Assembly (NCBI RefSeq): GCF_004770105.1
Contig: NZ_RQEY01000001.1
Span: forward strand, 1 to 64,000
DNA from: Leptospira andrefontaineae
GTDB taxonomy: Bacteria; Spirochaetota; Leptospiria; Leptospirales; Leptospiraceae
Direction: 5' to 3'
Length of the DNA stretch: 64,000 nt
Shown: one piece after another, positions 1-8,745 of the stretch
How the letters are laid out: each line of letters begins with the position of its first letter
Numbering within the stretch: position 1 is the first letter of the stretch
Notes under the pieces: generated by a model
Told to the model about the DNA's origin: nothing
The model's input: only the letters and a program-made list of their open reading frames with translations
Databases searched by the model: none
Translations under genes and position numbers: made by a program

Positions 1-1238
1 TATTTTTATTCCTACTTTTGCCGGGAACAATCCTATATGTCCAATCCATATTTAAGGAAAAATTCAAGAAGGACAAAGTATTTAATATTATATTTTACTT
101 AAGTCTTCTTTTGGTTTTCTCCGCCGCATTCTTTCCCACAAAATTATACACTATGTCCTTCTTCATTAATTCTTTAGAAATAATGATGTTAGGGATTTTG
201 ACGTATTTATTTTTCAGATTGGCATTCATGTCCATAAAAAGGATAGAAGGAGCCAGAATTTGTTTTTTTAGCCTAGTCGTAAATTTAATCACTGTTGCAA
301 ATGATGTCCTGTATCTAAATAAGTTCATAGATTCTTTCTATATGGTACCATATGGAGTTTTAGCGTTGGTTCTTTCTCAATGCGTTTTACTTGCCTCCCG
401 ATTCTCAAAAGGATTCGTACTTGCAGAAGATTTGGGAGAAGAACTTAAAAAACTAAATGTAAATCTGGAGCAGATCGTAGTCGAGAGGACAGAAAATCTA
501 AATGAGTCATTAAAACTTTTAAGAGGAGACCTTTCTCTCGCTAAAAAGTTACAACAAAAGACATTACCGATCCTCAACTTAAACGGCAAGAATGTCTCCA
601 TTCATCCTTACTATCTTCCTATGTCCGAGATAGGAGGAGATTACTACGATATTTTCGAATTGGAACCCGGTTATTTCCGCTTATTCTTAGTAGATGCCAC
701 AGGGCATGGAGTGCAGGCTGCACTTCTTACGATGACTATCAAAGCGGAATTTGAAAGTATTAAGTTCGTCAAAGAACAACCTTCTCGTATATTAGAATTA
801 TTAAATGCAGCTTGTTGTCAGAAATACAAAAGTATCAATATCATATTCTCAGCCGTTTTAGCCGATATAGATTTGAATAATAATGTTCTGTATTATTCTT
901 CCGCAGGGCACCCTCCTCAAGTTTTAAAACAAAAGAAAGAAGGTGCGGACTATCTGTATTCAAGAGGACCAATCATTGGCCTTAAAAAAGAAGCCACTTA
1001 TAAAAATGTAACCGTACCTCTTCTTCCTGGAAATAGGATCTTTTTCTTTTCGGACGGTATATTCGAAGAATTCGACCAGGAGAAGAAGGAATTCGGAGAG
1101 AACCGAGTCTTGTCTATTTTGAGCAGAAATACAGGCATCCAGGAAGTAGCGGAAGATCTGATCTCGGAACTACAAATTTTTGTAGGTCCGAGAGGTTTTC
1201 AAGATGATGTCACTCTACTCGCAGTAGAAGTTCATTGA
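1..1238 (+). CDS. SpoIIE/PP2C-type serine phosphatase with membrane sensor region (5' end cut)
   Basis: Residues are numbered from the TTG at 18, but no stop lies between it and the window edge, so the true start is outside. The first 130 residues form several membrane segments like the C-terminal half of a 7TM-DISM sensor. A coiled-coil linker (about 135-180) follows, then a SpoIIE/RsbU-type phosphatase domain. Metal-binding motifs are clear: GGDYYDIF (206-213), DATGHG (226-231), SAGHPP, SDGIFEEF and QDDVTLLAVEV at the C-terminus. This family dephosphorylates anti-sigma antagonist proteins in partner-switching systems. No such partner lies next to it, so the target is unknown. Confidence 0.85.
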   Translation, partial: FLFLLLPGTILYVQSIFKEKFKKDKVFNIIFYLSLLLVFSAAFFPTKLYTMSFFINSLEIMMLGILTYLFFRLAFMSIKRIEGARICFFSLVVNLITVANDVLYLNKFIDSFYMVPYGVLALVLSQCVLLASRFSKGFVLAEDLGEELKKLNVNLEQIVVERTENLNESLKLLRGDLSLAKKLQQKTLPILNLNGKNVSIHPYYLPMSEIGGDYYDIFELEPGYFRLFLVDATGHGVQAALLTMTIKAEFESIKFVKEQPSRILELLNAACCQKYKSINIIFSAVLADIDLNNNVLYYSSAGHPPQVLKQKKEGADYLYSRGPIIGLKKEATYKNVTVPLLPGNRIFFFSDGIFEEFDQEKKEFGENRVLSILSRNTGIQEVAEDLISELQIFVGPRGFQDDVTLLAVEVH

Positions 1239-1261
1239 AATTTTCGTAATACTCGGGTTAG

Positions 1262-1813
1262 ATGGAAAAATCCCGGATGTCGCGCTCCTATTTTTATTAT
1301 TTAATTATATTTTGTATTTTGGAGCAATTCAATTGTGGAACCGTTCTTATACTCATGCAGGATTTAGATTCCCCCAAGAAACAAGACGTTAGTTCCCTAT
1401 TACTCCTTCTAGGGATCGCTAATCATTTCGGAAAACCTTATATAGAAATCTCCCCAAACAGTTTAACGCTTGTTGCCCCAACTCCCTCCGATCCAAGTAC
1501 AGGCTCTTACTTAGCAAGGGTCCGTAATATACCTGATTCCTGGTATCTGGACGAGTTTACTTTCGATCTACAGGTCAGCGGATGTTCCGGCTATATAGGT
1601 TCTCTCAACGGCTCGGGCGGTCTACCCTCTACTGTTTCGTTTACTTCAGGAGACCAATATTCTATTTCTATGGATTTAGTGGGACTCGGGGACGGAGGAG
1701 GAGTGACCCAAGTTTGTTCCCTGAGCCATAATGTTACCTCCAGCTCCGGGGCGGATATGCCAACCGGAACGCAGGCGGGAAATATTTTAATCACCATTCC
1801 TCCGATGTTTTGA
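1262..1813 (+). CDS. Hypothetical exported protein, probable lipoprotein
   Basis: A 183-residue protein with a hydrophobic N-terminus ending in EQFNC, which resembles a relaxed spirochaetal lipobox, although Gln at -3 is unusual. ATGs at 1262 and 1277 are both possible starts; neither has a strong Shine-Dalgarno. The mature part is rich in Gly, Ser and Thr, with a central stretch (about residues 85-150) that looks like a beta-sandwich. I recognise no family. It lies 23 bp after the phosphatase gene and may be co-transcribed. An AT-rich hairpin begins at its stop codon. Confidence 0.55.
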   Translation: MEKSRMSRSYFYYLIIFCILEQFNCGTVLILMQDLDSPKKQDVSSLLLLLGIANHFGKPYIEISPNSLTLVAPTPSDPSTGSYLARVRNIPDSWYLDEFTFDLQVSGCSGYIGSLNGSGGLPSTVSFTSGDQYSISMDLVGLGDGGGVTQVCSLSHNVTSSSGADMPTGTQAGNILITIPPMF

Positions 1814-1840
1814 ATTGTATTATATAAATATAATACAATT
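1813..1840. terminator. Perfect 12-bp AT-rich inverted repeat between convergent genes
   Basis: AATTGTATTATA (1813-1824), a TAAA loop, then the exact reverse complement (1829-1840). It overlaps the last base of the upstream stop codon and lies before the convergent stop at 1864. It probably acts as a bidirectional terminator, although the stem has almost no GC. Confidence 0.55.
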
Positions 1841-1863
1841 TATTCCAAGGAATCGCGAAAATC

Positions 1864-3102
1864 TTATTCTTTAATTTTCAAAGAAGATACAGGCAAAGAA
1901 TAAAGCCCTCTCGAAGTTTTATCGAAAGAAGGAAAATATATTCTGTCCTCAAATGGAACTGAAACAGAGATATCCTTAATCTTAGAACCGTCATGCATAG
2001 AATAGTAGAGTGGTTTTTTGCCACTCGGATCAATCACAAGTATTCCGGTATTATGAGAGATAGGCAAGATTTTTTGAGGCAATGATAGGATCACTTTCTT
2101 AAGCCAAGGATTCTTATGTACAAAGTTGACAAGGCCTGATCTTTTTTTGATAATCCCAGTCCAGATCCTCCCATAAGCATCTCTTTCCAATCCATCTGCA
2201 AGACCAGGAAGATTTTCGAATAATACTTCCGAACGTCCCTGATCCTTTCCGGATAAAAAAGCTCTGATAATCCTAAACTTAGTAGTTTCAGTAAATATTA
2301 CTGATTCTTCTTTTCCATCAGCACCTTTCTCGAGAAGTATTCCGTCCACAAAAGTAAATCCGTTTACTGCAAGTGAGATCGTATTTTTATTTCGGTCCAG
2401 CATCCAAAGTTTTCCATGAGGATAAAGACCGATTGCTTCCGGAACTGCGCCACTTCCCATAGCTGCATCCATTCTTTCAAAAGGTTCAGTGATATAGATA
2501 CGGTTCCCATCTTTGGACACTGCAAGATCATTGCATAAAGAGAATGGTCTTGAATTGGAAGAATTTAGATCCCGGATTGGCAAAGTAGGCATTTTGGAAA
2601 AAGAATATACTTTCTCGAATTCTTCTTTTTCTAATTTAGGAAGATCTAAAATGATTGGATCTATCTTTTTAGTTTCAATATCTAACTCGTAAAGCCCGAC
2701 TCTATTTTTTTCTTCGTAACTTTCTCCTCCGAGCCTGGAAGCACATACTAAAATTTTATTCTTGGTCTTATTCGAATATTGCATTCCGGCAGGATTGACC
2801 GGCGGTTTTACCCATTGTTCCGCCTTTCCTGTTTCAAAATTCAACCTCCAGATCCATCCATCCATCCCGGAGGCATATCCGAATCCCTTAGCTCTATCGA
2901 AAATTAGATCATCATGACCAGGTAGATCGGCCATTTCCACTTTTAATCCGTTTAAGAATGGATCTTGTTTATCTTGGACTTCAAAAATGGAAGAAGGGAT
3001 ATCTCCTAATTTATAGGGTTCGCCTATTTTAATTCCGGATGGGCTGCAATTACCTACAGAGATGGTAATGATAAATATTATAATTTTATGATTTAATTTC
3101 AT
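1864..3102 (-). CDS. SMP-30/strictosidine-synthase-like beta-propeller lipoprotein
   Basis: 412 residues. The signal peptide ends in SVGNC, a spirochaetal lipobox. The body carries features of the SMP-30/gluconolactonase and strictosidine-synthase-like propellers: repeated short strands, FVDGILLEKG, VIFTETTKFRIIRAFL and ENLPGLADGLERDAYGRIW. Members of this superfamily are often metal-dependent lactonases or arylesterases, so a periplasm-facing hydrolase is the best guess; the substrate is unknown. GGAAGAAG precedes the ATG. The start overlaps the stop of the M24 peptidase gene by 4 bp (ATGA), so the two are translationally coupled. Confidence 0.75.
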   Translation of the reverse strand: MKLNHKIIIFIITISVGNCSPSGIKIGEPYKLGDIPSSIFEVQDKQDPFLNGLKVEMADLPGHDDLIFDRAKGFGYASGMDGWIWRLNFETGKAEQWVKPPVNPAGMQYSNKTKNKILVCASRLGGESYEEKNRVGLYELDIETKKIDPIILDLPKLEKEEFEKVYSFSKMPTLPIRDLNSSNSRPFSLCNDLAVSKDGNRIYITEPFERMDAAMGSGAVPEAIGLYPHGKLWMLDRNKNTISLAVNGFTFVDGILLEKGADGKEESVIFTETTKFRIIRAFLSGKDQGRSEVLFENLPGLADGLERDAYGRIWTGIIKKRSGLVNFVHKNPWLKKVILSLPQKILPISHNTGILVIDPSGKKPLYYSMHDGSKIKDISVSVPFEDRIYFPSFDKTSRGLYSLPVSSLKIKE

Positions 3103-3986
3103 ACTTCTTCCAATAATTTTCCATATTTTTTTACATGCGGAACTTCTTCATCCAACCAATATGCTTTATCTTTTTCAACCACAAGTATCTCTTCGAATTT
3201 AAAACCTGTTTTGCCTCTACCTAAATGGGGTTCTATTGCCCAGAGCCCCGTCTTCTCCCCTTCATGATCCGGAGTAAGAAGTTCAGGAAGCACCTTATGG
3301 CTTAGGAACTCGAAAGATCCTTGTAAACTAAACCAACTTGCAAAACTTACAGGCAATATTGGAAAAGAAATATTAGGCAAATGAACTTTATAAACTCTAT
3401 GACCAAGAACCGCAAATGGATACAAAGAGTGAACATTATCGAATCCGCTTTGTTTAGAATCTTGGTCTATCTTATGCCAGATCTCTGAAGAACTCATTGA
3501 AGAAGAAAATAATTTAGGAAGTTCCTCCCTGAGTTTTAATAGATATCTCATTCCATTATCCAACTCAGGATTTTTGTCCAAAGAAGAAGAATATCCGATA
3601 TCACCGATGTATCCATTCACGACAGGGGAAACATCTAAGATGAAAGATTCGTTCGCTTGTAATCTTCTTTTGCTCGGATGGAATTGAGTGAATCTTTTGT
3701 AACCGTCAAATCTTGCATGTTCTCCAAACCAAGCGAAAGGACGATGAAGGAATACTTTGACTCCATGATCTTTTAAGAATGTCTCCATTCGTTTCACTGC
3801 TTGTAGCTCGGTCCAACCTTCTTTCATTTCCTTTTCCGTCTCGGTAACACATTGATAAGCCAATCTTTGTGCTTTTAGAAATCCTTCTTTTTCTTCTTGG
3901 GTAGGAGTATGTATGGATTTGGAAGTGTATCTGGAAATTTTGGAGGAGATCTTGGATAATAATCCTCTTCGTCTTTCTATCGGCAT
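3099..3986 (-). CDS. M24 family metallopeptidase (Xaa-Pro aminopeptidase-like)
   Basis: 295 residues with a single pita-bread domain. The expected dinuclear-metal ligands can be placed: two Asp in ILDVSPVVNGYIGDIGY, His in VLGHRVYK, Glu in WAIEPHLG and Glu in FEEILVVE. It is shorter than canonical aminopeptidase P because it lacks the N-terminal creatinase-like domain. There is no signal peptide, so it is probably cytoplasmic. It is the first gene of a two-gene operon with the propeller lipoprotein. The family also includes non-peptidase members, so the activity is not certain. Confidence 0.75.
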   Translation of the reverse strand: MPIERRRGLLSKISSKISRYTSKSIHTPTQEEKEGFLKAQRLAYQCVTETEKEMKEGWTELQAVKRMETFLKDHGVKVFLHRPFAWFGEHARFDGYKRFTQFHPSKRRLQANESFILDVSPVVNGYIGDIGYSSSLDKNPELDNGMRYLLKLREELPKLFSSSMSSSEIWHKIDQDSKQSGFDNVHSLYPFAVLGHRVYKVHLPNISFPILPVSFASWFSLQGSFEFLSHKVLPELLTPDHEGEKTGLWAIEPHLGRGKTGFKFEEILVVEKDKAYWLDEEVPHVKKYGKLLEEV

Positions 3987-4071
3987 ATAGGTTCTCTAAG
4001 CTGGGATAGAAGAAGAGTAACAGAAATTAAAAGGTTCTGCTTGAATGATTCCGGTATGAGTAAAATTTTAA

Positions 4072-4866
4072 TTAGATCAGATCGCCTGATTCACAAAACC
4101 GAACCTCAATCGCTTTTAGATGCCCGAAAAATAGAGAAGGCACAAATCCGAAATTTTCCTTAAAGGTTCGAGTAAAATGAGCAGAATCGGAGAAGCCGGC
4201 AGAATGAGCTGCTTCCGTAAGACTTTTCCCTTCTTTTAAAAGTTTTGCAGCTTCTAAGATCCGAACCCATAATAAATATCTACGCATCGGGATCCCAAGA
4301 TTTTCTTTAAAAAGACGGATCAGCCTGTCTTCTGAGACGGAAAAATTTTTACCTATCTCTTTCATTCGGATACTATCAGGCATTTCCTTACGGATCATAT
4401 TTGCGATCTGAATAATCCTTTGATCCATTACCTTTTCCAATTTTTGGAAAGGATAAATGGATCTAAGCAGATCTAAATGTAATTCCCAAGCCTCTTCATC
4501 ATTTAATTTTCCGTAATATAATTCCCATAATCTTTCGATCAAAGGTAAGAAGGAAGAAATGTCCAACTTCTTCACTTCTCCCACTTTTGCAAACTCCGAG
4601 ATGGATGAATATTCGTAGGTTTCCGGATCTATAAGCAAAGCAATCATCTCCACTCCGGGAGAAACAGTTTTATGATATGTGTTCGGCCCTACTAAGGCCA
4701 CACGATATTCTTCTTTTCCTTTTTCAGTTTCGATATGTATATTTTCTTTTAGGGAAATGGCCAAGGTAGCCGCGTAATGTGAATGGAAATCTGTCTGCAT
4801 TGAATTCGTTGCAAACATCACACGACCATTCCATAGATATACAATGCCTCTAGTTTCAAAATCCAT
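4072..4866 (-). CDS. AraC-family transcriptional regulator
   Basis: 264 residues. The first 140 resemble a cupin-like sensing domain. The last 100 carry the paired helix-turn-helix of AraC proteins, including MKEIGKNFSVSEDRLIRLF and the signature EAAHSAGFSDSAHFTRTFK. It stands alone, divergent from nnrS, with 148 bp between the starts. Its target is unknown; nothing ties it to the FNR-type box in the shared spacer, which lies much closer to nnrS. Confidence 0.85.
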   Translation of the reverse strand: MDFETRGIVYLWNGRVMFATNSMQTDFHSHYAATLAISLKENIHIETEKGKEEYRVALVGPNTYHKTVSPGVEMIALLIDPETYEYSSISEFAKVGEVKKLDISSFLPLIERLWELYYGKLNDEEAWELHLDLLRSIYPFQKLEKVMDQRIIQIANMIRKEMPDSIRMKEIGKNFSVSEDRLIRLFKENLGIPMRRYLLWVRILEAAKLLKEGKSLTEAAHSAGFSDSAHFTRTFKENFGFVPSLFFGHLKAIEVRFCESGDLI

Positions 4867-4965
4867 ATAAGATTATTGCCGGTCTTTCTTACCTTGAAGA
4901 AGCAAGGAGAACGATTCTCCTCACGAAATGAGGAAGATCAAGAAAAAAAGTTTGCAGACTCGTTT

Positions 4966-4979
4966 TTGATCCAGATCAA
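4966..4979 (+). promoter_or_regulatory. FNR/DNR-type box upstream of nnrS
   Basis: TTGATCCAGATCAA, a perfect 5-4-5 palindrome. Its centre (4972.5) lies exactly 41.5 bp upstream of position 5014, the start predicted from the TATAAT at 5002-5007. This is class II activator geometry. Confidence 0.85.
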
Positions 4980-5001
4980 AGACAAAAGAAGAATCATTTC
5001 T

Positions 5002-5007
5002 TATAAT
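5002..5007 (+). promoter_or_regulatory. -10 hexamer of nnrS promoter; predicted leaderless transcript
   Basis: TATAAT, a full consensus match. Transcription should begin near 5014-5015, which is the A of the nnrS ATG at 5015. There is therefore no room for a Shine-Dalgarno, and the messenger looks leaderless. Confidence 0.65.
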
Positions 5008-5014
5008 AGAAAGG

Positions 5015-6193
5015 ATGAAATCATTTCTGGATTTTCGTTCTGCAATCTGGTCTGTTGCTTTTCGTCCATTTTTTTTAGCTAGTTCATTCCACGCTATATT
5101 CGCAGTTCTAGTTTGGATCTTAATTCTATTTTCAATTATTCCTTCACCATTTCTAACTGGAGGAATTCAGATCCATTCTTATGAAATGGTTTTTGGCTTT
5201 GGAAGAGGAGCAATCATAGGATTTCTTTTTACAGCGGGCCAGAATTGGACAAAAAAAGTTCTCGCAAAAGAAGGTTATTTAGCACTTTTATTTGGTCTTT
5301 GGTTTCTAGGTAGATTCGGATTCTTATCCAATCCGTATCTTTCCTATATTGCACTTACTGCAGATCTCTATTGTGATCTACTGGTCCTTTTCTATCTTGC
5401 TCCTCCTTTATTCGCAAAAGGCCAGGAACATAACCGCGTTGTTGTGATCACCTACTTCCTATTGTTTTTACTTCATGTACTGACCGCATTTTCATTTCTT
5501 AATATTTTGCCGGAAGGATGGAGTTTACATTTCATTCATCTTTCTCTTTTTGTTATACTTCAGTTTGTGATCTTGATAGGCGGAAGGATAATGCCATTCT
5601 TCTCCTCGGCAGCTATTCCTGGCTCAAATCCAAAACGATTTCTGAAATTGGAAAATTTAATTAGATATGGGGGATTTGTATTTTTAGGAATAGAAACCAT
5701 TACTTTCTGGTTTTCTAATATAATTCCATTTGCAGGATTATATTGCCTCGCTTTTGGAATGTTGAACTATTCTCGTTGGCTTTTCTGGGAACCTTGGAAG
5801 GCCAAAAATGTGCCTATCCTTTGGATCTTACATTTAGGATATTTCTGGTTATGCTCTGGATTTTTAGCGTATGGACTTTCGCATCTAGGTTTTTTTCCTT
5901 CTTCTTCCGCCTTTCATATATTCACCGTAGGAGGAATAGGAGTTTTCGTGTATGGTATGATCACAAGAGTCTCTCTTGGTCATACAGGTAGACCTATTAG
6001 GGCTTCAAAATCGATCATCTTCGGTTATATCCTAATAAACTTAGCCGTGATAGTTAGGGTGTTTCTTCCTTTACTGAACAAATATAGAGAAGCGTATCTA
6101 TTTTCCGCAATATTCTGGATAAGTGCATTTTTGATCTTTGCGATCCAATATTCTAAAATCCTAATTAGTCCCCGAGCATTTTCCAATCCTTGA
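5015..6193 (+). CDS. nnrS: NnrS family membrane protein
   Basis: 392 residues, almost entirely about twelve hydrophobic membrane segments. It opens with the family pattern (FRPFFLASSFHAIFAVL) and has the HSYEMVFGFGRGAIIGFLFT segment and the late ITRVSLGHTGRP motif. NnrS proteins bind haem and copper and help cells withstand nitric oxide produced during nitrogen-oxide respiration. The start is fixed by the promoter: the ATG coincides with the predicted transcription start. It belongs with the nos genes downstream through the shared box, although no nitrite or NO reductase lies in the window. Confidence 0.88.
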   Translation: MKSFLDFRSAIWSVAFRPFFLASSFHAIFAVLVWILILFSIIPSPFLTGGIQIHSYEMVFGFGRGAIIGFLFTAGQNWTKKVLAKEGYLALLFGLWFLGRFGFLSNPYLSYIALTADLYCDLLVLFYLAPPLFAKGQEHNRVVVITYFLLFLLHVLTAFSFLNILPEGWSLHFIHLSLFVILQFVILIGGRIMPFFSSAAIPGSNPKRFLKLENLIRYGGFVFLGIETITFWFSNIIPFAGLYCLAFGMLNYSRWLFWEPWKAKNVPILWILHLGYFWLCSGFLAYGLSHLGFFPSSSAFHIFTVGGIGVFVYGMITRVSLGHTGRPIRASKSIIFGYILINLAVIVRVFLPLLNKYREAYLFSAIFWISAFLIFAIQYSKILISPRAFSNP

Positions 6194-6268
6194 GATTTCT
6201 CAGATCTTAGTTCCAAATTTCAGTTTGACCGGACTTCTTTCCGACTAGAATGATTCTAATCAGGTTCT

Positions 6269-7264
6269 ATGCAGTCGTATTTCATTGAAATTTTACGCTC
6301 CCTTCTTAGTCCTATAAGAATTATATTTTTGCCTTCCGTAAAGATATATTGGTTCTATATTCTAAGTTCGATATTGATCACTCTTCTATTAATTCTCTGG
6401 AGAGTTTGGAAAGAAAAAGGATTTCGATCCAAGGAGTATCTGCGAGAAAATTTATCTAAAAAAATTTGGCTGCATGAGTCCGCTCTATTGGATTATAAAT
6501 ATTACTTAATAAACACATTCCTATTCGCGCTATTCTTCAGTTACTTCGTTATATCAGGTGCAAGTGTATCCGCTTTAGTCAGCGGATCATTATTCAAAAT
6601 ATTCGGAGAGGCAGGTTATTCCTTCTCCTCTCAAACATTCTTCATTTTACTTTATTCCATCTTATTCTGGTTAGCAAACGACTTCGGCAGATTTTTTGCT
6701 CATTGGCTTCTTCATAAAACATTTCTCTGGGAGTTCCATAAATTACATCATTCTGCAAAGGTGTTAAATCCTCTTACGGTATATAGAGTACATCCCGTAG
6801 AAGCTATCTTAGTGAATTCCTTAGGAGCTGTTTGTTCTGGCATCGTGACCGGGATCGCCGTTTTTTTATTTCCAAATGGGATCAATATGTTGTCCTTCCT
6901 AGGAGTGAATGCGGGGATTTTCGTATTCAATCTGTATGCCAATTTAAGACATTCTCATATTGGTCTTCGATTTCCCAGATGGTTGAGTAGGATACTTTTA
7001 AGCCCAGCTCAACATCAAATCCATCATAGCACGGATATCAACCTTCAGAACAAAAACATAGGGGTGTCCTTTGCTTTTTGGGATATTCTTTTCGGAAGTC
7101 TTTATATTCCGGAGGAAGGAGAAGCAGAACGTACAGTTTTCGGTTTAGAGGAAGAAGAAGATTCCAATTTCCGTAATATATTGAAAATTTACTTTTTACC
7201 ATTCGGAAAAATACTGAAAAATTTTAAGAAAACTATTCTTCTTAAACTAAATTCCAAATCTTGA
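6269..7264 (+). CDS. Sterol desaturase / fatty acid hydroxylase superfamily membrane protein
   Basis: 331 residues. Hydrophobic segments flank the di-iron histidine clusters typical of the superfamily: HWLLHKTFLWEFHKLHH (near 150-168), RHSHIG and HQIHHS. Such enzymes use oxygen to hydroxylate or desaturate membrane lipids. CAGG stands a few bases before the ATG. It follows nnrS by 75 bp in the same direction and may be read from the nnrS promoter, which would be odd for an oxygen-dependent enzyme. Only a half-site resembling the FNR-type box lies before it. The lipid substrate is unknown. Confidence 0.8.
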   Translation: MQSYFIEILRSLLSPIRIIFLPSVKIYWFYILSSILITLLLILWRVWKEKGFRSKEYLRENLSKKIWLHESALLDYKYYLINTFLFALFFSYFVISGASVSALVSGSLFKIFGEAGYSFSSQTFFILLYSILFWLANDFGRFFAHWLLHKTFLWEFHKLHHSAKVLNPLTVYRVHPVEAILVNSLGAVCSGIVTGIAVFLFPNGINMLSFLGVNAGIFVFNLYANLRHSHIGLRFPRWLSRILLSPAQHQIHHSTDINLQNKNIGVSFAFWDILFGSLYIPEEGEAERTVFGLEEEEDSNFRNILKIYFLPFGKILKNFKKTILLKLNSKS

Positions 7265-7304
7265 GATAAATCAATATTATAGAAAATTGTTTCAGTCTCT
7301 CAGA

Positions 7305-7318
7305 TTGATCGCCATCAA
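7305..7318 (+). promoter_or_regulatory. FNR/DNR-type box upstream of the Met/His-rich gene set
   Basis: TTGATCGCCATCAA, perfect palindromic arms. A fair -10 match (TAAACT, 7342-7347) puts the box near -42.5. It lies 52 bp before the first gene. Confidence 0.8.
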
Positions 7319-7369
7319 TGCATTTTCAACTCATCAGGGGTTAAACTTAATTCGTTAGAGTCTTTCGAG

Positions 7370-7822
7370 ATGAAAACGATTACTGCTTATTTTTTAACTC
7401 TGCTCTTTTTTCCACGCCTACTTGTCCCTGCGGAAGGAAGCGTATTCGAAAAATTATTTTTAGGGAATTCAATCTGCCATTGTAATCATAATTCGAGTAG
7501 AGAGACTCACCCCAACAAGGAAGATGATTTTTTCCGTAGTAAGATAGATCCGTCTAAATCTTCCGGATCTGAAAAACAAGATCGTCCTAACTGTCATTCC
7601 GATCCTGAATCAACTGTTCATGAATGCGGATGTAAAAAGGAAAATTCCGACCGGATCTTCTCACAAATCAGGATCTTCTCTTATTATATAACCGTTCCTC
7701 ATATCTATATTATTCCTAGTCTCGGATCTACATTTAAAATGAAAGATGTATATTCCGAGGAATTATCAAAAGCTCATAACCGAAAACTAAAACGTCCCCC
7801 TAAACATATTTCCTTAACTTAA
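7370..7822 (+). CDS. Exported Cys/His-rich protein of unknown function
   Basis: 150 residues with an N-terminal signal-like segment (about 1-22). A cluster follows that looks like a metal site: CHCNHNSSRETH, a second CHSDPESTVHECGCKK, seven Cys and His residues in each half. A short hydrophobic stretch (ITVPHIYIIPSLG) and a basic tail end it. I do not recognise a family. It is the first gene behind an FNR-type box and precedes two Met-rich envelope proteins, so copper handling for NosZ is a reasonable but unproven reading. Confidence 0.6.
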   Translation: MKTITAYFLTLLFFPRLLVPAEGSVFEKLFLGNSICHCNHNSSRETHPNKEDDFFRSKIDPSKSSGSEKQDRPNCHSDPESTVHECGCKKENSDRIFSQIRIFSYYITVPHIYIIPSLGSTFKMKDVYSEELSKAHNRKLKRPPKHISLT

Positions 7823-7901
7823 TCGAATCGTCTTCCAAGATCTGACTACTCTGTTTTGGAAGAATCTTAAATGTATATTCATAATATTAAGGAAAGTAAA
7901 T

Positions 7902-8684
7902 ATGCTATCTCGCCATATTTCAACAGCCGCGATCATTCTCGCATTCTTTCATTTCGATTGCTCCCAATTGGGATCTCTATCGAACGGAACTTCATCAGAA
8001 CAACAACTTATGCAGACTCTTGTATTCGGAGTAGCAGCAAAAGAAGGATGTTCCACCCAAAGTTTAACTCCAATTTCGAATACTCTCTCCTACGTACATC
8101 CCGTGCGCACAAGATATGATATTCAAAATTGTTCTCCTAGTGATCTAGTAAGCCTAGGATTCACAGGCAATACTTCTCAATTAGCAAAAGGACTGAGTGG
8201 CAATTCTTCCGACTCAGTATTTTATAGCTTGGGAAATGTTGTTCTTCCTAGTGCAAACGGAGGAACAAATTTAGAAGTTTCCTTCTCCCTAAAATCCGGC
8301 GGAAGCCTGACTGCTTATGTGTATGGATCAGGAACCCCAATCTCCGGTCCAGCATTACGACTAACGGATTCCAGCAAGGAACAATTCTACTCCAATATGT
8401 CTGGAGACTTTGCAGTGGTAAGCAAAGGAACTGCAGCGTTGTCCCCTGACACAAAATACACATACTGCATTGATTTTCAATACGCAAGTTCGGAGCAATG
8501 GATCAATGCCTGGCCAAAGGCCTGTTCTGAAGTGTCTCAATCAGATCGGAGTTCAATGATGATGTTCCCAGTCATGCAGATGATGAGTGTACCTTCCTAT
8601 TCCGGAAACAAGATCGGCTTCATCTTGAATGGAGCCAAACTAACGTCTTTTACGATCGGTTCGATTTTGTCCCAAGTCGATTGA
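7902..8684 (+). CDS. Lipoprotein with Met-rich C-terminal segment
   Basis: 260 residues. AAGGAAA lies 7 bp before the ATG. The signal peptide ends in FHFDC, a typical leptospiral lipobox. The centre looks like a beta-sandwich (residues about 70-200, rich in Ser/Gly). Near the end is MMMFPVMQMM, a run of six Met in ten residues that could bind Cu(I). No known family was recognised. It is the second gene of the FNR-box set and is followed directly by a strong terminator, so the OMP gene beyond it either uses read-through or its own promoter. Confidence 0.65.
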   Translation: MLSRHISTAAIILAFFHFDCSQLGSLSNGTSSEQQLMQTLVFGVAAKEGCSTQSLTPISNTLSYVHPVRTRYDIQNCSPSDLVSLGFTGNTSQLAKGLSGNSSDSVFYSLGNVVLPSANGGTNLEVSFSLKSGGSLTAYVYGSGTPISGPALRLTDSSKEQFYSNMSGDFAVVSKGTAALSPDTKYTYCIDFQYASSEQWINAWPKACSEVSQSDRSSMMMFPVMQMMSVPSYSGNKIGFILNGAKLTSFTIGSILSQVD

Positions 8685-8696
8685 TCGCTTCCACTG

Positions 8697-8722
8697 GGGC
8701 CGCTTAAGCGGCCCTCTTTTTT
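8697..8722 (+). terminator. Rho-independent terminator
   Basis: An 18-bp perfect palindrome GGGCCGCTTAAGCGGCCC (8697-8714) followed by TCTTTTTT. It ends the 7370-8684 unit, only 32 bp before the next start codon. Confidence 0.85.
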
Positions 8723-8745
8723 GGTCCGGATACTCGGAGGTAATC

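Noticed and set aside
4876..5082. 68-codon open frame before nnrS
   Set aside because: It runs through the FNR-type box and the TATAAT, and ends inside nnrS in another frame.
6221..6260. TTTGACCGGACTT as a box for the hydroxylase gene
   Set aside because: Only one half-site matches; the second half does not.
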